From Tyto alba (taxonomy: Eukaryota > Chordata > Aves > Strigiformes > Tytonidae), in assembly GCF_018691265.1 (NCBI RefSeq), contig NW_024881328.1, forward strand, positions 43,255,515 through 43,319,514: a stretch of DNA of 64,000 bases, written 5' to 3'. A model generated the notes under the pieces. That model saw only the letters and a program-made list of their open reading frames with translations. It had not been told where the DNA came from and searched no databases. Shown here in pieces: positions 13,137-25,400 of the stretch. Positions within the stretch are counted from its first letter, which is position 1, and each line of letters starts with the position of its first letter. Position numbers and translations under genes: made by a program.

Positions 13137-14208
13137 TGTCGTGGTTTAGGCCTGATTGACAGCCAACCGCAATGCAGCACCTCTCTCTCCCTTCCCCTCC
13201 GGCAATGAGAAGGGACAGAGAGCCAGGCTTGGGGTTCAAGATAGGACTGGGATGGGGGAAAATCCCCCTTTTATGATCACGAGCAAAAGGCAGACTCGTT
13301 AGGGGAAGAAAAAAAGAACATACATTTATTACAGACACTAACAACACCTAACAGAGTAGGACAGTGAGAAGCATTGCCACATCTTGAGAACACCTTCCCC
13401 CCACCCCTCCCTTCTTCCCGGGCTCAGCTCAGCTCCCGATATCTCTACCTCCTCCCCCAGTGGCGCAGGGGCAGGGAATGGGGGGTGCAGGCAGTGCTCC
13501 CACTTTCTTCATCTTCGGTGAGGGGAGTGTCCGGAACTTGTTCCCCCTGCTCCATCGTGGTCCCCCTCTCACAGCAGACAGTCCTCCACAAACTTTCTCT
13601 GACTTGAATTCCTCCCACAGGCCGCAACGTTCCCCACACTGCTCCATCATGGGTCACTAACTTCCTCCGACTGGATTCCCTCCCACGGCTGCAGCCCTTC
13701 CCGAGCTGCTCCGGCGTGGGACTCCCCCGCATGCTGCAATCCTCCCAGCGCTGAATTACAGCAGCGGGGCTGCCTTTTCCCACGAGACCCCGGCCTTCTT
13801 CGGGCACAGAACCTTGATCATCCATACGGAGGCCACAGGCCACAAATCAATGTCTGCTCCACCGTAGCTCTCCATGGGTGGCGGGGGGGGGCCGCCCTGC
13901 TGTCTCCCCACAGGATACAGGGGGGTCTCTGCTCCGGCACACCTCCCCCCTCCTTTCTTCCTCCGTTCCTCCACTGACCTTGGTGTTCACGCAGCTGCCC
14001 CAACTCCTCCTCACAAGTCCGACTGCCCGTCACCACGTCCCTTCTTAAATACGTTATCGCAGAGGCGCAGCTGATTGGCTCAATTTCTCAAACAGAAGTG
14101 GAGCTGACTTGGAGCTGGGGGAGCTTCGAGAAGCTTCTCACAGGGTGCCGCCCCGATAGCCCCCTCCCCTGCCACCAAAAAACTCCACCATTCACTCAAC
14201 CCAGGACA
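13137..14208 (-). mobile_element. Solo LTR of an avian ERVL-like endogenous retrovirus
   Basis: Read on the minus strand, a 1,072-bp element begins TGTCCTGGG at 14208 and ends CCACGACA at 13137. It is flanked by a 5-bp direct repeat CATCC at 13132-13136 and 14209-14213. TG...CA ends and a 5-bp target duplication fit a retroviral LTR; 5 bp is usual for ERVL. It has a TATA-like TATTTAAG (plus 14044-14051) and an AATAAA (plus 13325-13330). Between them are repeated units around GGAGCAG (plus 13547, 13639 and 13706). No gag, pol or env sequence lies next to it, so the provirus was reduced to one LTR by recombination. The family name is from memory of similar avian LTRs. Confidence 0.88.
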
Positions 14209-14213
14209 CATCC
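14209..14213. repeat. Target-site duplication CATCC, copy 2
   Basis: It is identical to the 5 bp at 13132-13136. The exact match at both ends fixes the LTR boundaries. Confidence 0.85.
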
Positions 14214-14794
14214 TGACTCCTTGCCCGAGCCCCGCCTTATTCATGTGTACTCTGATGAAGCTGGTGCTGTGGCCAGGGTTTTTCCTTCTTTTTCTCAATA
14301 CTGGAATCAGTGACCAGAAGTTTGGGCTGATTGGAATAAAAAAAAAAATTACCAGCTCGGGGCCGTTCTGCCCTTGTGCTTGCCCGTTCCCCAGGTTGCC
14401 TGTGGCCATGGCAGCAGTGCTGGGAGGGTGTTCTCGCAGGTTCCTGGGTGGGGGGGCCTGGCCAGGCACCCCGGGGTGCTGAGATATTGTGCTCTCTTCC
14501 AGGTCCTCCCCTGCTGCCTCTGGTGCTGACCCCAGCCCTCTGCCCCACGGGATCCCCGACCTGCCCCCGCTGCTCCTCCAACGGTGAGTCACAGTTAGGG
14601 TTTCCCATCCTTTCCAATTTATTTTGGCTATTTGTATTAATTTTTTTGTTTTCTTTTCTTTTGTTCCCTGTGTTTTGAGAGTCCATGAGGAAGGATGTTA
14701 CAATTCTGATGGTTAGTGGGATTTAAAAATTATTTTGCTTGTGTAGGCTCAGTGGAGAGTAGTGAAATTTCTCAGGGTCCATCCTGGGACGTGT

Positions 14795-15070
14795 CCTGCT
14801 TGTGGGTGACACCAACTGGGGATGCAGTCACTACCTCAGAGGACATAGCTGCCATTCAGAGAGACATATAGAGTATTGTAGGGAAAAAAAAACATTAATT
14901 ATGAGGACAGTTGGTTGCTGAGAGAGACTGTGCAGTCTCCATCCTTGGAGGTTTTCAAGCCCCAAAGGGATAAAGCCTTGGTCAACCTGCTCTGTTCTTA
15001 GTGCTGAGGGTGCTGTGAGCTGCAGGCAGGAGTAAAGACTGACCTCGGAGGGTCTCAGGGGCTCCCCTCC
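14795..15070 (+). mobile_element. Degenerate CR1-type LINE fragment
   Basis: The segment reads like the 3' part of a chicken-repeat-1 LINE: a GTGGGTGACACCAACTGGG-like stretch, then GCCATTCAGAGAGAC, and later GTGCAGTCTCCATCCTTGGAG and a GACCTCGGAGGGTCTC-like end. An internal part is missing and the copy is clearly diverged. Boundaries are approximate. CR1 is the main LINE family of birds and other reptiles. Confidence 0.65.
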
Positions 15071-17914
15071 CACTGACGGGCTCCTTCCCACAGCATCAGC
15101 CCCTCATGCCCAGGTCACTGGAGACGAGCACGGTGGTTGCTGTGTCACCTGGAAGAGGAAGGTTTCCCCTTATAACACACAAGCTGCATTTCCCTTTATA
15201 AGGCACATCAAGAGCAGCACCAAGTCTGAGCAATGAGCGGGGCCTGCAGCTCACTCACCCCGCTGCCCAAAGAATATTTTGGGTGCTGGAGAGGTTTTTC
15301 TGCCCTCCGGCACTCAGCTTATTAACAGCTCAGACTGCTCAATTGATTTTATTGACGGGTAATGCATGCCCCAGTTAACTTATTGGGAGCAGCAGCAAAA
15401 ATAAAGCCATAAAAATAACCCGGCGCCCATGTCACTGAAACGTGCTGGATTATTTCCATTGTGGTTTGATTTCTGGATGAAGCAAACCCTTGGCTTGTGC
15501 TCCCTGTGTGTGGGGGGGTGTTCCTGCAGCCAGACTGCTGGGCTGTGGTCACCTGGGAGGTCTTGTTGGGGTCGTGTCCCGGGGACCCCCTCCTTCACAC
15601 CCCAGCTCTTTGGTTGACTTCCCTTGGGTGATGAAAGCAGGGGCAGGACCTGCCCAAACCTGCCCTGAATGTAGATAAAAATATAGGCAGGGATTTGCTG
15701 CCTGCCCCATAAGCAACCTGGAGATGATGCTCCGGATCGTTTTGTCCTCCCCAACCCAACCCATGTTTTATTCCCCTCTGAAATTCATTTTTTTCTGGAC
15801 AGTAAGCAGACATCGGGTGTCCTCCCTCTGTGCTGTGCCTAACCTCTGCCGTGTCTTGCTCTGCAGGCTCGTGCCGCGGGCCGCCGGTTTCCACCCCGCG
15901 CTCAGCATGCCCTTGTCTGGTGCAACCAGACCCTCCAAGGAATTGCTCCGGAGCTCAAGGCCAGGCTGCAGGGTAAGGTAAGGTGAGCTCAGACCCTTTC
16001 CAAATCCCGGGGGGGTCTTCACAGCCACACCGTGGTCTCGCTTAGGCTATAAAATGCCTGCAGAGAGGACGTGGTTGGGCTCTGCAGAGAGAGGTAGTGC
16101 TGCCCCGCAGGGACCCAGCTCCACGTGAGGGGCAATGCTGTGGCGTGGGCAAAACAGGGGAGGGGGTTCTGCTCCCTGCATGATGCAATCCTGCTAACAG
16201 GGCTTCTGTGAGGGGTGTGTTGTGCTGCTGGGGCCTCTCTCTGCAAAGGGGCTTGGGCAGTCATGAATCCGTGCAGGTCTCCCTGTCCTGCTGCCTCTGC
16301 CCTCGTTGCACTCGGCCGCCCGCTTTCCACCACGTTGGTCACAGGGGTCCATTAAAACCGGCTAAAGAGCTAAGCTGGGAAGCGCATCGATGAGGTTGTT
16401 CTCTTCAGCCACTCTGCTTTTGTTACTAAAATAGATCTGCTTTGGCCCGGGGCCATTGTGTTGTCCCGGGCATTGACTATCTCAAATGGACGGCGAGGCA
16501 ACATTTTCCATTAGTGAAGAGGAAGACACATGTCTCCGAGTGAGAAGACAGCTCCATAAAGCAGAAATGTTGTAGCAACAGACGAATCCACCTCTCTTCT
16601 CTCCCTTTCCTTTTAAAAGTGTTGCTCATCCCTGTTTTCTGCACATAAAACCCTGGGAGAGACCGGCCAGAGCAACACCCTATACCTGCAACAAGATGGT
16701 GCGTTTTGGGTCAGGGCAAAGAGGTTTCTCAGAGGAGCTGCAGGTGACCCAGGAAAGTACGGCAAGGGTAGAACTTGCCCAGAAACCTGTGAGGAGGGTT
16801 GTCTGTCATCACTGGTGATGTGGTGGGTACTGGTTGTGCCTGGTCTTGACCATGCACTGTGTGAAGTCTCTGCCGTCACCGTCTGCGGCTCCTGTGTGCT
16901 ACGGGCAGCCTCTGACAAACACATCCATCTGCAGAGGGGTTTTTGGGGGGAGTGGGGGGCAGCTTAGTCTTTCCTGCTGGTAGCCTGGAGGCCATCAGTT
17001 GAAGGGAGGATGCACGTGGGAGTGCATCCCTGGAGGGCTTTGCCTCTTCCCTGCTTGCTGACATCTCCTCGAGCACGGCAGGTCTTGGGGAAGAGATTCC
17101 CATTGCCAACCCCAGGAAAACCAGGGCATGGCCTTGCTGGGGGAGCTGAGTATCCTGCTGGGGACCAAGTCCCCAAACTGTCCTCCCACAAGCGCTCGTA
17201 ACCCCAGTCTGTCCAGCAAGTGCGTTCTGTTGTCTGGCTCTAGTGAAAACACTTTTCTGCAGTAAGGGGTTATTAAAGCATCATTTGGATGAACATCATG
17301 ACATCCCACAGCTTCCATCTCCCTCCAGGATGGTCTCCGACCTCATTTTTCTGCCTTCCCATGCTCCCTGTCCAACATCCCATCCCTTCTCTCAGGCCTG
17401 TGCCCTGGACCCTCTCCCACATCTGCAGTCAGGAGAGGAGCCTGGTTCTCGGCTCTGTGCAAGTCAGAAGCAAGGTGTGGTTTTCATTTTAAATGCTAAC
17501 CCTTCTTCAAGGCTGTTTTCGACCTCTTGCCCCATGGGATTTCATCCTTAGAACTCAGAGCTGATCCTGTGTGTGTAGTACCATGACTATTTTGTAGAAA
17601 AACTACAGGTGCGAGGGACGCCTGGAAGAGGACTCCGTTTTTGGAGACCACTTGGCACTGGGAAACTGCTGCTGCTCCATCTCGCATCCTGGAGATGAGA
17701 CGAGTGGTCGCTGCTGATGCTGGGGGCCAGAGATGCTGTGAGCGCAGCCAGGCGCTCGGGTGGGAAGTGTCCGTGCCAGCAAGGGGAAAAAGGCTGCGAC
17801 ACAAGGCTGCGACACGGTGGTGGGGACATGCCCACCAGTGGCAAGCCATTTCCCAATTTGACCCTTCTGCTTCATCTGAACCCGAAGGTGAATGAGCAAA
17901 GCTAGCAGCATCGA
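15071..17914. other. No supported gene
   Basis: Mixed-composition sequence without a recognisable exon. A small exact tandem repeat of 13 bp (AAGGCTGCGACAC) lies at 17790-17815. Confidence 0.5.
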
Positions 17915-18159
17915 TCCGGGATGCGGCCTGATGAGCGCCGTGCCCTGCGGGGAGCTCGGCCCCCAGCGTCAGATCCCTTTGCTCGCTGTTTTTTTCCTGC
18001 CTCCCCTTCACGCCTTGCCAAAGCGATCGGTCGGAGCGGGGCCCGGCGTGGCACCCCATGACCTTGCCGGGGGCCGGGGGGATGCCGTACGGGTGCCCGC
18101 AGAGAGCTGCCCCGCTGCCCGATGGGCTTCTCCCAGCCGCGGCCGCCTCTCCGCCGTTG
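17915..18159 (+). promoter_or_regulatory. CpG-rich block ending in a splice donor
   Basis: A short CpG-rich block ends CCGCCGTTG followed by GTAAGC at 18160, a strong donor. An ATG at 18058 opens a frame that reaches the donor after exactly 34 codons (phase 0). It could be an alternative first exon. There is no proof that it is transcribed, and the plus-strand direction is inferred only from the donor. Confidence 0.25.
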
Positions 18160-20793
18160 GTAAGCCTGGCGTCTGCCTGCCATCACCTCGGGGGTGCAGG
18201 GAGGCACATGCTAAAGGCAAAGACGTTGGTACCGATAAAGCCCATGCTGTGTGCCAGGAGGCACGTTTCTCGTAGGCGATGAAGTTGTCTGCCAAGCCGC
18301 ACGCTGCTTCTCCCGGCTCAGGGGGTCTGATGTCTTAACAAGCAGCAGTGCGTCGATGGTGTTTAATTTGGACTCAGCTTGCAGGGCAAAATGTAACTTG
18401 AAGCATCTCCGTGCTGCTCTTAAGTCTTCAGGTAAAATGCCGTATGAACTGGCAAATTGTATTTCTTTGACCCATTGGGAAACAAATCCTGAGTGCAGGT
18501 TGGAAACCTGGAACTTGCCTCGACTAATACATAGAAAGCTTGGGTTTGGGGAAAGAAAGATGATGTGCCTTCCCTCAATATCTTCCGTGCTTTAGCCACA
18601 GATTTTCCACAGCTGAAAATAACAAACCATTTTAATCTAAGTATTGCTTGTTCTGATCTTTTAATCCAGCTTGCTTTCTATCGACAGAGCAGCCTAAAAT
18701 TATTTCTCTGCCTGCCTCTCTATTATATAATTATTCAGAAGATTACTCAGGAGCCAGATTTATCTGGGCATCACTGGGGAAGGATGAGGGGGCTGCAAAC
18801 AGGGTGCTGTGGGGCTGGAAGGTGGAGGATTTTATTCTCTCCCTTTGCACACTGGCCACCACAAAACACGAGAGGGGAAAGCAGCGAGCTGAGGGATGTT
18901 GGCCGTGTCCATAGTTTGCATTTAAGTGTGGCAAGTTTCTCCCTTGGCTTGTATTTGTTGGACTGAAACGCCCCATCGTTTGGCTGGTGGCTGGAGAAGT
19001 GTGACCCTCCAAGCCACAGAGGATTTCAGGTGAAACCCTGCAGTTCTCTACACCGTTTCAGGCATTTTATGGCTGTACTTCTCTTTTTGATAACGTGGAG
19101 GGACGGTCTGGCCTCGAGAAGGACCTGGAAGTAGGGACTGTGCTCCTGATGCTTTTCCATCCCTGTGCAGAGCCGTGTGGGGGGGGAACAGCCGCAAGGG
19201 AGAACCAGCAGGCGGGCTGAGTGCCGGGTCGGGATGTGGTGGTGATGCCAAGAACTCATGGAGGTGGCCAGAGCTGTGCTTTTTCACCAAAGCCCAAGCT
19301 CAGCTGGTTCTTTGAGGAGCCTTAGGCGTTACCCTTAGATAAGAAGGGCTTGAGCCCTTGAATGATGGGATGGCTGGGGACAGCTGCTCTGCAATATTGA
19401 ATTTCATCACCGAAATTCAAGGGCAGATGCCAGAGGTAGATTCACTCAGGGCTTTCCATTGGCAGGGGTGATGAACAGGCATATTGCTGCCACGACGAGA
19501 TGGCACAGCCGTGGGATTTGCCAGGTAGCCAGAAAAAATGCAGCTTCTGACTGGCGCCACACATGAGCTTGAGCTTTGACAGGGAAAATAGGAGGATGTC
19601 TTGGGTTCCAAAAATGCATTTTCCCCTCCCCGATCTGAGTGTCTTGACACTGGTGGGCTGGTGCCTGCGTTTACCGAGGGAAGGCTGGGAGCTGCTCGGC
19701 CTGTGGACCGTGGCTGGCTGGGATGTGGTGGCTCCGAGCTGCTGTCCCTTAGGAAATACAGAGCTGGGGCAAGACAGGACCCCCAGCACCAGTCAAAGTC
19801 GGACAGTGGGAGCTGTGGCCCCTTGCTCCACGGGGCCGTGGGGACCCTTCTGAGGCAGAACATCCCCAAAAACCGTGCCGCGTTTTGGGTTTGGGGAGTG
19901 TCTGTTTGGGGGGACCGCTTTGAACCGGCCGTGTGGTGGTGGGAGTAGGTGGTCCCCACCTCGAGCGTGCCATGCTCCCTCCGCTGCGCTTGGTCCTTCT
20001 TCCAAGAAAGCTGTTTCAGCAGACCCCCTGCCCCTAAAGCAGGAGACTTGTCATCTCTCAGAGCAGTTGGTTGGTGCAATAACCACTGTGCAATAGCCGT
20101 AAGGCAGCAGAGGACTGGATCACCTTGGGAGAGGTCAGAAGCAACGCGGGGGCACAAGATAATACTTTATTTTTTTTTTGGTGATGGAACAGTTGTAGGA
20201 CATCCCCTTCCTTCAAGGTTCGGGGAGCCAGCCGAGCTCTGGGTTCTGCAGTCAGGGCTTCAGCCTGGTCCGCTGCTGCTGCCTCTGAGATGAAGGGTTT
20301 AGCACAGCCCATTGCCAGCAGCCGAACGTGCGCTGCTGTATGCCCTCCTCTCCCTCCCGGAGGCTCCGTCTCTGAAGTGGGTGGGCAGGCACCGTTCTGG
20401 TGGTACGCTGGTAAAGCCCCTCCAAATCTCCCCCCTGCACACAGGCAGCGCTCCGGTGCTCATCTCGTACCCAAGCTCCTTCCTCCTTCATGTTGAAAGC
20501 ATTGGCTGGTTCGCCCTCATCGCCTTGAGGCAACCCAATTTGCTCAGTGGCCTTTAAAAAAATAAAAAAAAAAAAAAAAAAATCAAAGCCCACTGAAATG
20601 ACAAGAACATCAGCAGTGGGTGCATCCCCCCTTTCCAGCCAATGGAGGGATTTGGGAGAAAATAGGTCACGTGCTCTTCATCCTGTGCCACGTGGTGGAC
20701 CTCCCAGGGCCAATGAGGTTCGGAACCCTCTGCGCCGTACGGCAAAAAAAAAAAAAAAAAAAAAAAATCACTGGGATTTTTTTCCCCCCCTAG
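18160..20793. other. No supported gene
   Basis: The sequence is partly AT-rich (18,330-18,780). A-rich tracts lie at about 20552-20582 and 20744-20767. No exon or transposon is recognised. Confidence 0.5.
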
Positions 20794-20884
20794 CATTTTT
20801 CATCCTTTCCAAACGTGAAAAGACTGGCCATCTGTCCGGACCCCCCTCACGCCAAATCGGCACTAAAGCGGCTCTTTGGGGAAG
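20794..20884 (+). other. Candidate 91-nt noncoding exon
   Basis: A strong pyrimidine tract with seven T and seven C ends in TAG at 20793, and GTAAGA follows at 20885. The 91 nt between form an exon of normal size. In the phase that would join to the PCBP3 start exon it contains a TGA, so it would act as 5' UTR. An AT-rich, possibly conserved block follows. It is identified only by splice signals. Confidence 0.28.
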
Positions 20885-22400
20885 GTAAGAAGATTTAAAA
20901 GATTGTGTTGGTGGAAGACCACCTGCCGCATGCAACTTTTCCTACCCATGAAAATCAGGGAAGAATCATGGAATGAGTCGGGTCTGGGGCTGCAGGATGG
21001 GCTAGAAGGGCTTTGAATGCTTAAGAGCCATCTTAAGCGAATCTCTCATAGAGGAAATTTAAGTCTGTGTCGGAGGGAGGTGGGATTATGGGAGAAATAG
21101 GTGTGTGAGCAAAGGGGTTAGCTTAAGTTAACGGCTGCTCCTCAAGTCCCTCCTATAAGATATTTGCAAAATATTTTTGCCAAATTATTTTGCAAAATAT
21201 TTTGGCAGAATTGTTTTGCAGAACTGTTGTTCTCTGTGTGTGCTTTATTTTGATAAAATCTAATTTTACCTGTGTCTTGCGGCTAATGCCAAAGATTGTA
21301 TCCCTGGGTAGAGAAGCGTCCATCTCGACATTGACCAGAATATTCAGCCATTCCTAATTTGTGTGATTTACAGTACAGGCTTTGGATAGTGTCGTTTATG
21401 TATGCGCTCGTGTGGGAATAGCACAAACTGAATTGCCTTAAAGAAATTGATACTAAAATAACATAGATGTTAATCACGTCTTAGTCTGGCAACGCAATAA
21501 AACCCCTGACCCGGTTTGATTTAATTTTTACCTTTTGGTTCTATTTCCATTAATTTTTTGCCTTGTGCCAGGGAAATTTGATTTGGAAAGAGGAATACCT
21601 TTTATTATGAGATTCGCTTTGTTTTCTTTTCAGTTTGCCTTCAGGTAGGCATTTCACTCAGGGTGGTTAAATTATTTCTGATACCGTCAAGTTTCTGTTG
21701 CTTTTTCTTTGGTTACACCATCACTTTATAAGTAGAAAAGTGAAATATTAGTTGCAAAGGTTATGGAGGACTTAAATGCTGTTGAAATCAATCCCAAAAT
21801 ATCATCTCCTTATTATAAAGGGAAAATGTTCTCAGACATATTTTTCTTGTAATCTGAGTTTTCTGGGATAATTGAATGTTAATGTGAACCATATTAGAAA
21901 ATCTTATTTTATTAGTCAGAAGTCACGTCCGGCTTAAAAATAAATCAGAAACAGTAGATCAAGGGCATTGTGTTTAAGTTTCCATAAAATGATTGACCTT
22001 TGTTTTGACAGATGCAAAGACAGATGCTAGCCTGCATTTTGATACAGAAACCAAACCCTGAAAACCAGCAGTTTTTCCACATATCTGGGGTTTTGCTTTT
22101 AATACAGAATTCCAAAATCTCAGATTTCCCCTCTTTTTAATGGATTTATTTATGCAAACATTTTTAGTATTCTCAGATACAAAAGCAAATTTGAAATTCT
22201 TTCTTCCTGAGAAATGGCTGTAAAAAATGTTCTTTTAATCTTGGCTGAATTAAGAGGTTGTTTCTTTCTGAAGAAAACCGATCATTTCAGGGTGGGGAAA
22301 AAAGGCTACTGACCAAGACCAAGAGAAGAAAAAAAAAACTCTTTAAGTGGTTTCAACATTATTTTAATGTTCATGTTGCAATAGGTGCAAATTCTGCCTT
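20885..22400. other. AT-rich block in a GC-rich region
   Basis: About 1.5 kb is clearly AT-rich compared with its surroundings, with no transposon signature and no coding frame. It includes a cluster of near-palindromic TTTGCAAAATATT elements at 21164-21226. Conserved noncoding DNA is one explanation. Confidence 0.4.
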
Positions 22401-25400
22401 CAAAAGGCTCTCGAGAAGTTGTGGGATTTTAGTGCGTAGGATCAGAAGATGGGAATGTTGTCAGAATTGGTGGCATGGGTTGTGCCGAGCGGACCGAGCA
22501 AACCACCCCCGCGGTGGCCAGCGCCGATTTGAGGCGGCAGCGGAGGGGACCTGGGCGCCCGCACGGCGAGATGCTCGCCACCTCGCAGGGTGCTCCTCTG
22601 GGGAACCACCAATGATGCTTTACCCTCCCTGGGCTGGTGGTCCCAGGACCCTCTTTTCTCAAGCGATGATTATTTTATTTAACTCCAAGCTGGACGCCCG
22701 CTTGGAAAACGTGGAAGCTGCGCGGCAAGTGGAGCAGGCACCTTGCTTTCCCAGCCCCGGGTGGCACCTCCAGCAGCCAGCCCCCGTGCCTGCACCATGA
22801 GGGTGGGTGGCAGCCCGCGTGGCTTGAGTTTGCCAGCCCTCCGCAGCTTCCTTCTGGCCAGCTGAAATGAAAAGAGAATGGAAACACTTCGCGAATGGGT
22901 GAGGGCCGTCCCCATCCCTGTAGCGAGCTTTTTCCAGCTTCCCGCTGAATGCATCCGCCCTGGTGCTGCGATTGTGCACGCACACGTACCTGGCTTAATT
23001 TTGTTTATTCCATTTAGGCTTTGCGGGCAGCGGGTGCCACGCAGGGCACCCCGCTGGCTCCAGACCTGCTCGACCCCACAGATGCACCATCCCCCGGTGC
23101 TGCTGGGGGTACCACCCGTGGGGTGTCGGCGGCGCATCCCGCCCTGGATTTTGGCAGAGACCCGCTGCCCCACGGGGATGGGACCGCTGCAGCGGCTCTG
23201 CCCTCGCAACCCGGGCCAGGCTTGGGGACAGGGGTGGTCATGGCCCCTTCCCCAGCATCCCCAATTCCCAGCTGAACAAACTGACCAATTCCCTTGCCGG
23301 TGCGTTTTGCTCAGTGCTTAGACCCAAGGTTACAGAGGACCTACCACGGGGAGAAGGAGAGAGGAGAAGGTGGCTCGCCTTGATTTTAATCGGGCTTGAG
23401 GTTTAGCTGAAGTGAAAACAGATCGGGAGTGACAGTTTTGGAGCCTGCTGTCAGGGTCTGAGCACTGCGCAGCAGCAATCCACCCCCGGCCACCAAGGGC
23501 CCCCGTCCTCCTCCTCGCCAGCCGAACTGGGGGAGAAACACCATCACCGAGAGCAGGACAGAAGCCTTGGGGTGGCCACCGAGCATGGACTTACCCGCCG
23601 CCTTCTCCAGCCCCGTGCAAATGGATGCTTGAAAAAAGAAGGATGGGGTTAGGGCTGCATCCCAACCGATCTGCTCGGTCCTGACCGAGCGATGCCGGGT
23701 TGCTTCTCCAGGGCAGGGAGACATCCCAAGGGTCTCCCTTCTCATGTCTCCCATCAGTCTCCCCTTCTCAAAGAGCATCTGTGGTGAAAGTCACGGATTT
23801 CAGGCTTGTGGAGAAAAGGCGCAGGCAGAGCACTGGATCCAGCCCCGAGCCCCCAGGAGCTGGGGTTTATGGGGCCAGGCTGGTCACGGCTCCTCTGTCA
23901 GTCTCACATTTTCTGTGGAGGGGACCAGCAGAATGATGCTGCACCCGGTCTTTCCCTTATGTCCCCAGCATAGTGGGGGAAGGGGAATGGGAAGAACTGC
24001 CTCTTCCCCCATCCCTGGATGAAGACCGGCTAGGACCTGCCTAGCCTAGGTGTGTTAACAAGTTCGGTGGCATTCACGAGAGCAGCCCTAGCTCCCCATC
24101 TTTCATACTGCACAGCATGGCGTTGGCTTGCCATCTACTTCAAAAAAAAAAAAAAAAAAAAAATCATCAGCTAAATCAGTTGTTTTTTGTAGAGAGTGAG
24201 CATGATCAAATTAACAGGGGCTCTTTGCCCATCTTGATTTGGCACCTCCTGTTTGCCCCCACGTGCTCCAGGTTGGTCTGTCTGTCTGTCTGCTGGCGCT
24301 GGGACAGACCCCTCCAGGGCAGCCCATAGGCTGCGAGCCTCGTCCCTGTTTCCAGGGATTAGAGAGAGAAATGGAGATGGGATGAGACGAGGCAGTAGAT
24401 TGCTTTGCTCTCGGGATGAAGAGATTTGTGGAGTGCCCCCAGATCAGTAGATTGAAAATGGGGGGAAATTATGGCGATGATGCTGCCTGTGGGATTAAAG
24501 CCAGGGAAGCCAGAAGGCTCTGGAGGAGGGGAATGAGGGGGGCCATGGATAGGGGTGGGGCGTGGGATGCCTGCTGCTCTGAACCGCAGGGAGATGCTCC
24601 TGATTGCATCCTCATCTGTCTCAGCGGATGCACTGGAAGTGGAAACCCGCCCCAGCCCCAGCTCTCCAGGATGCCTGAAAGGCTGTGCAGCATGATGGGC
24701 CAAGGTGGAGAGAGGGATGAGGGGACAGGAGGTCATGTCCCTCGTGGCTGGATCAAGAAAAATAGTGGCGGTGGCGTTTGGTGCCCGCTCTGCAGGTGTT
24801 GCGGCCACGCATGCATCCATGCAGCAGTGGCGCAGAAACAGCGCAGGCAGAGCTCTTGTGCTGGTTCAGTCCATTCAGCTCTTTTAGGTGAGGACTGAGT
24901 TACCCCCTCAAGGTTTTGATTAAGTCTGTGCAGTCTCTGGAACAGCGGTGGGATAAACACGCTCGTTGCTTTTGGCTTTCCCGAGGCCCCTGAGGTGCTC
25001 TCTTCTCAGCTGCCCCCCCCCCCCCCCCCCCCCAGTTAAAAGGATGCCAGGAGTGTGCCTGGAGCTTTTTGCAGGGTTGTGCCCTCTTGTTTCCAGGCTG
25101 CTGGAGGGCAAGCTGCTTGTCTTCTGAGGTCCACACAGCTCCCCATGGTCTCCCCTCCTTTATGAGCATCTGGCATGGACCTATGGCCATGAGCATCATT
25201 TTTTGGGGTCTCCTTTGGCCTTCCCCTGAAAAATGACATGTAAAAACTGGCACATAGGGGACTGCTGTCTGATTGTGTCACCCCTCAATCTCGAGAGGGG
25301 TGCATTTCCAACGCTGGCTTTGCTGGCATCCTTTGGGCAAGACACGGGTCCTTCGGAGCTGATGCACGGCCCCTGCAGAGCATCCCTGGGGCATCTGTCG

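Noticed and set aside
13445..13843. Minus-strand 132-codon frame in the LTR
   Set aside because: It lies within the R region of the solo LTR and is made of its internal repeats. It is not similar to retroviral proteins I recognise.
22258..22800. Plus-strand 180-codon frame
   Set aside because: It crosses from AT-rich into GC-rich DNA with no domain and no splice signals that would join it to a gene.
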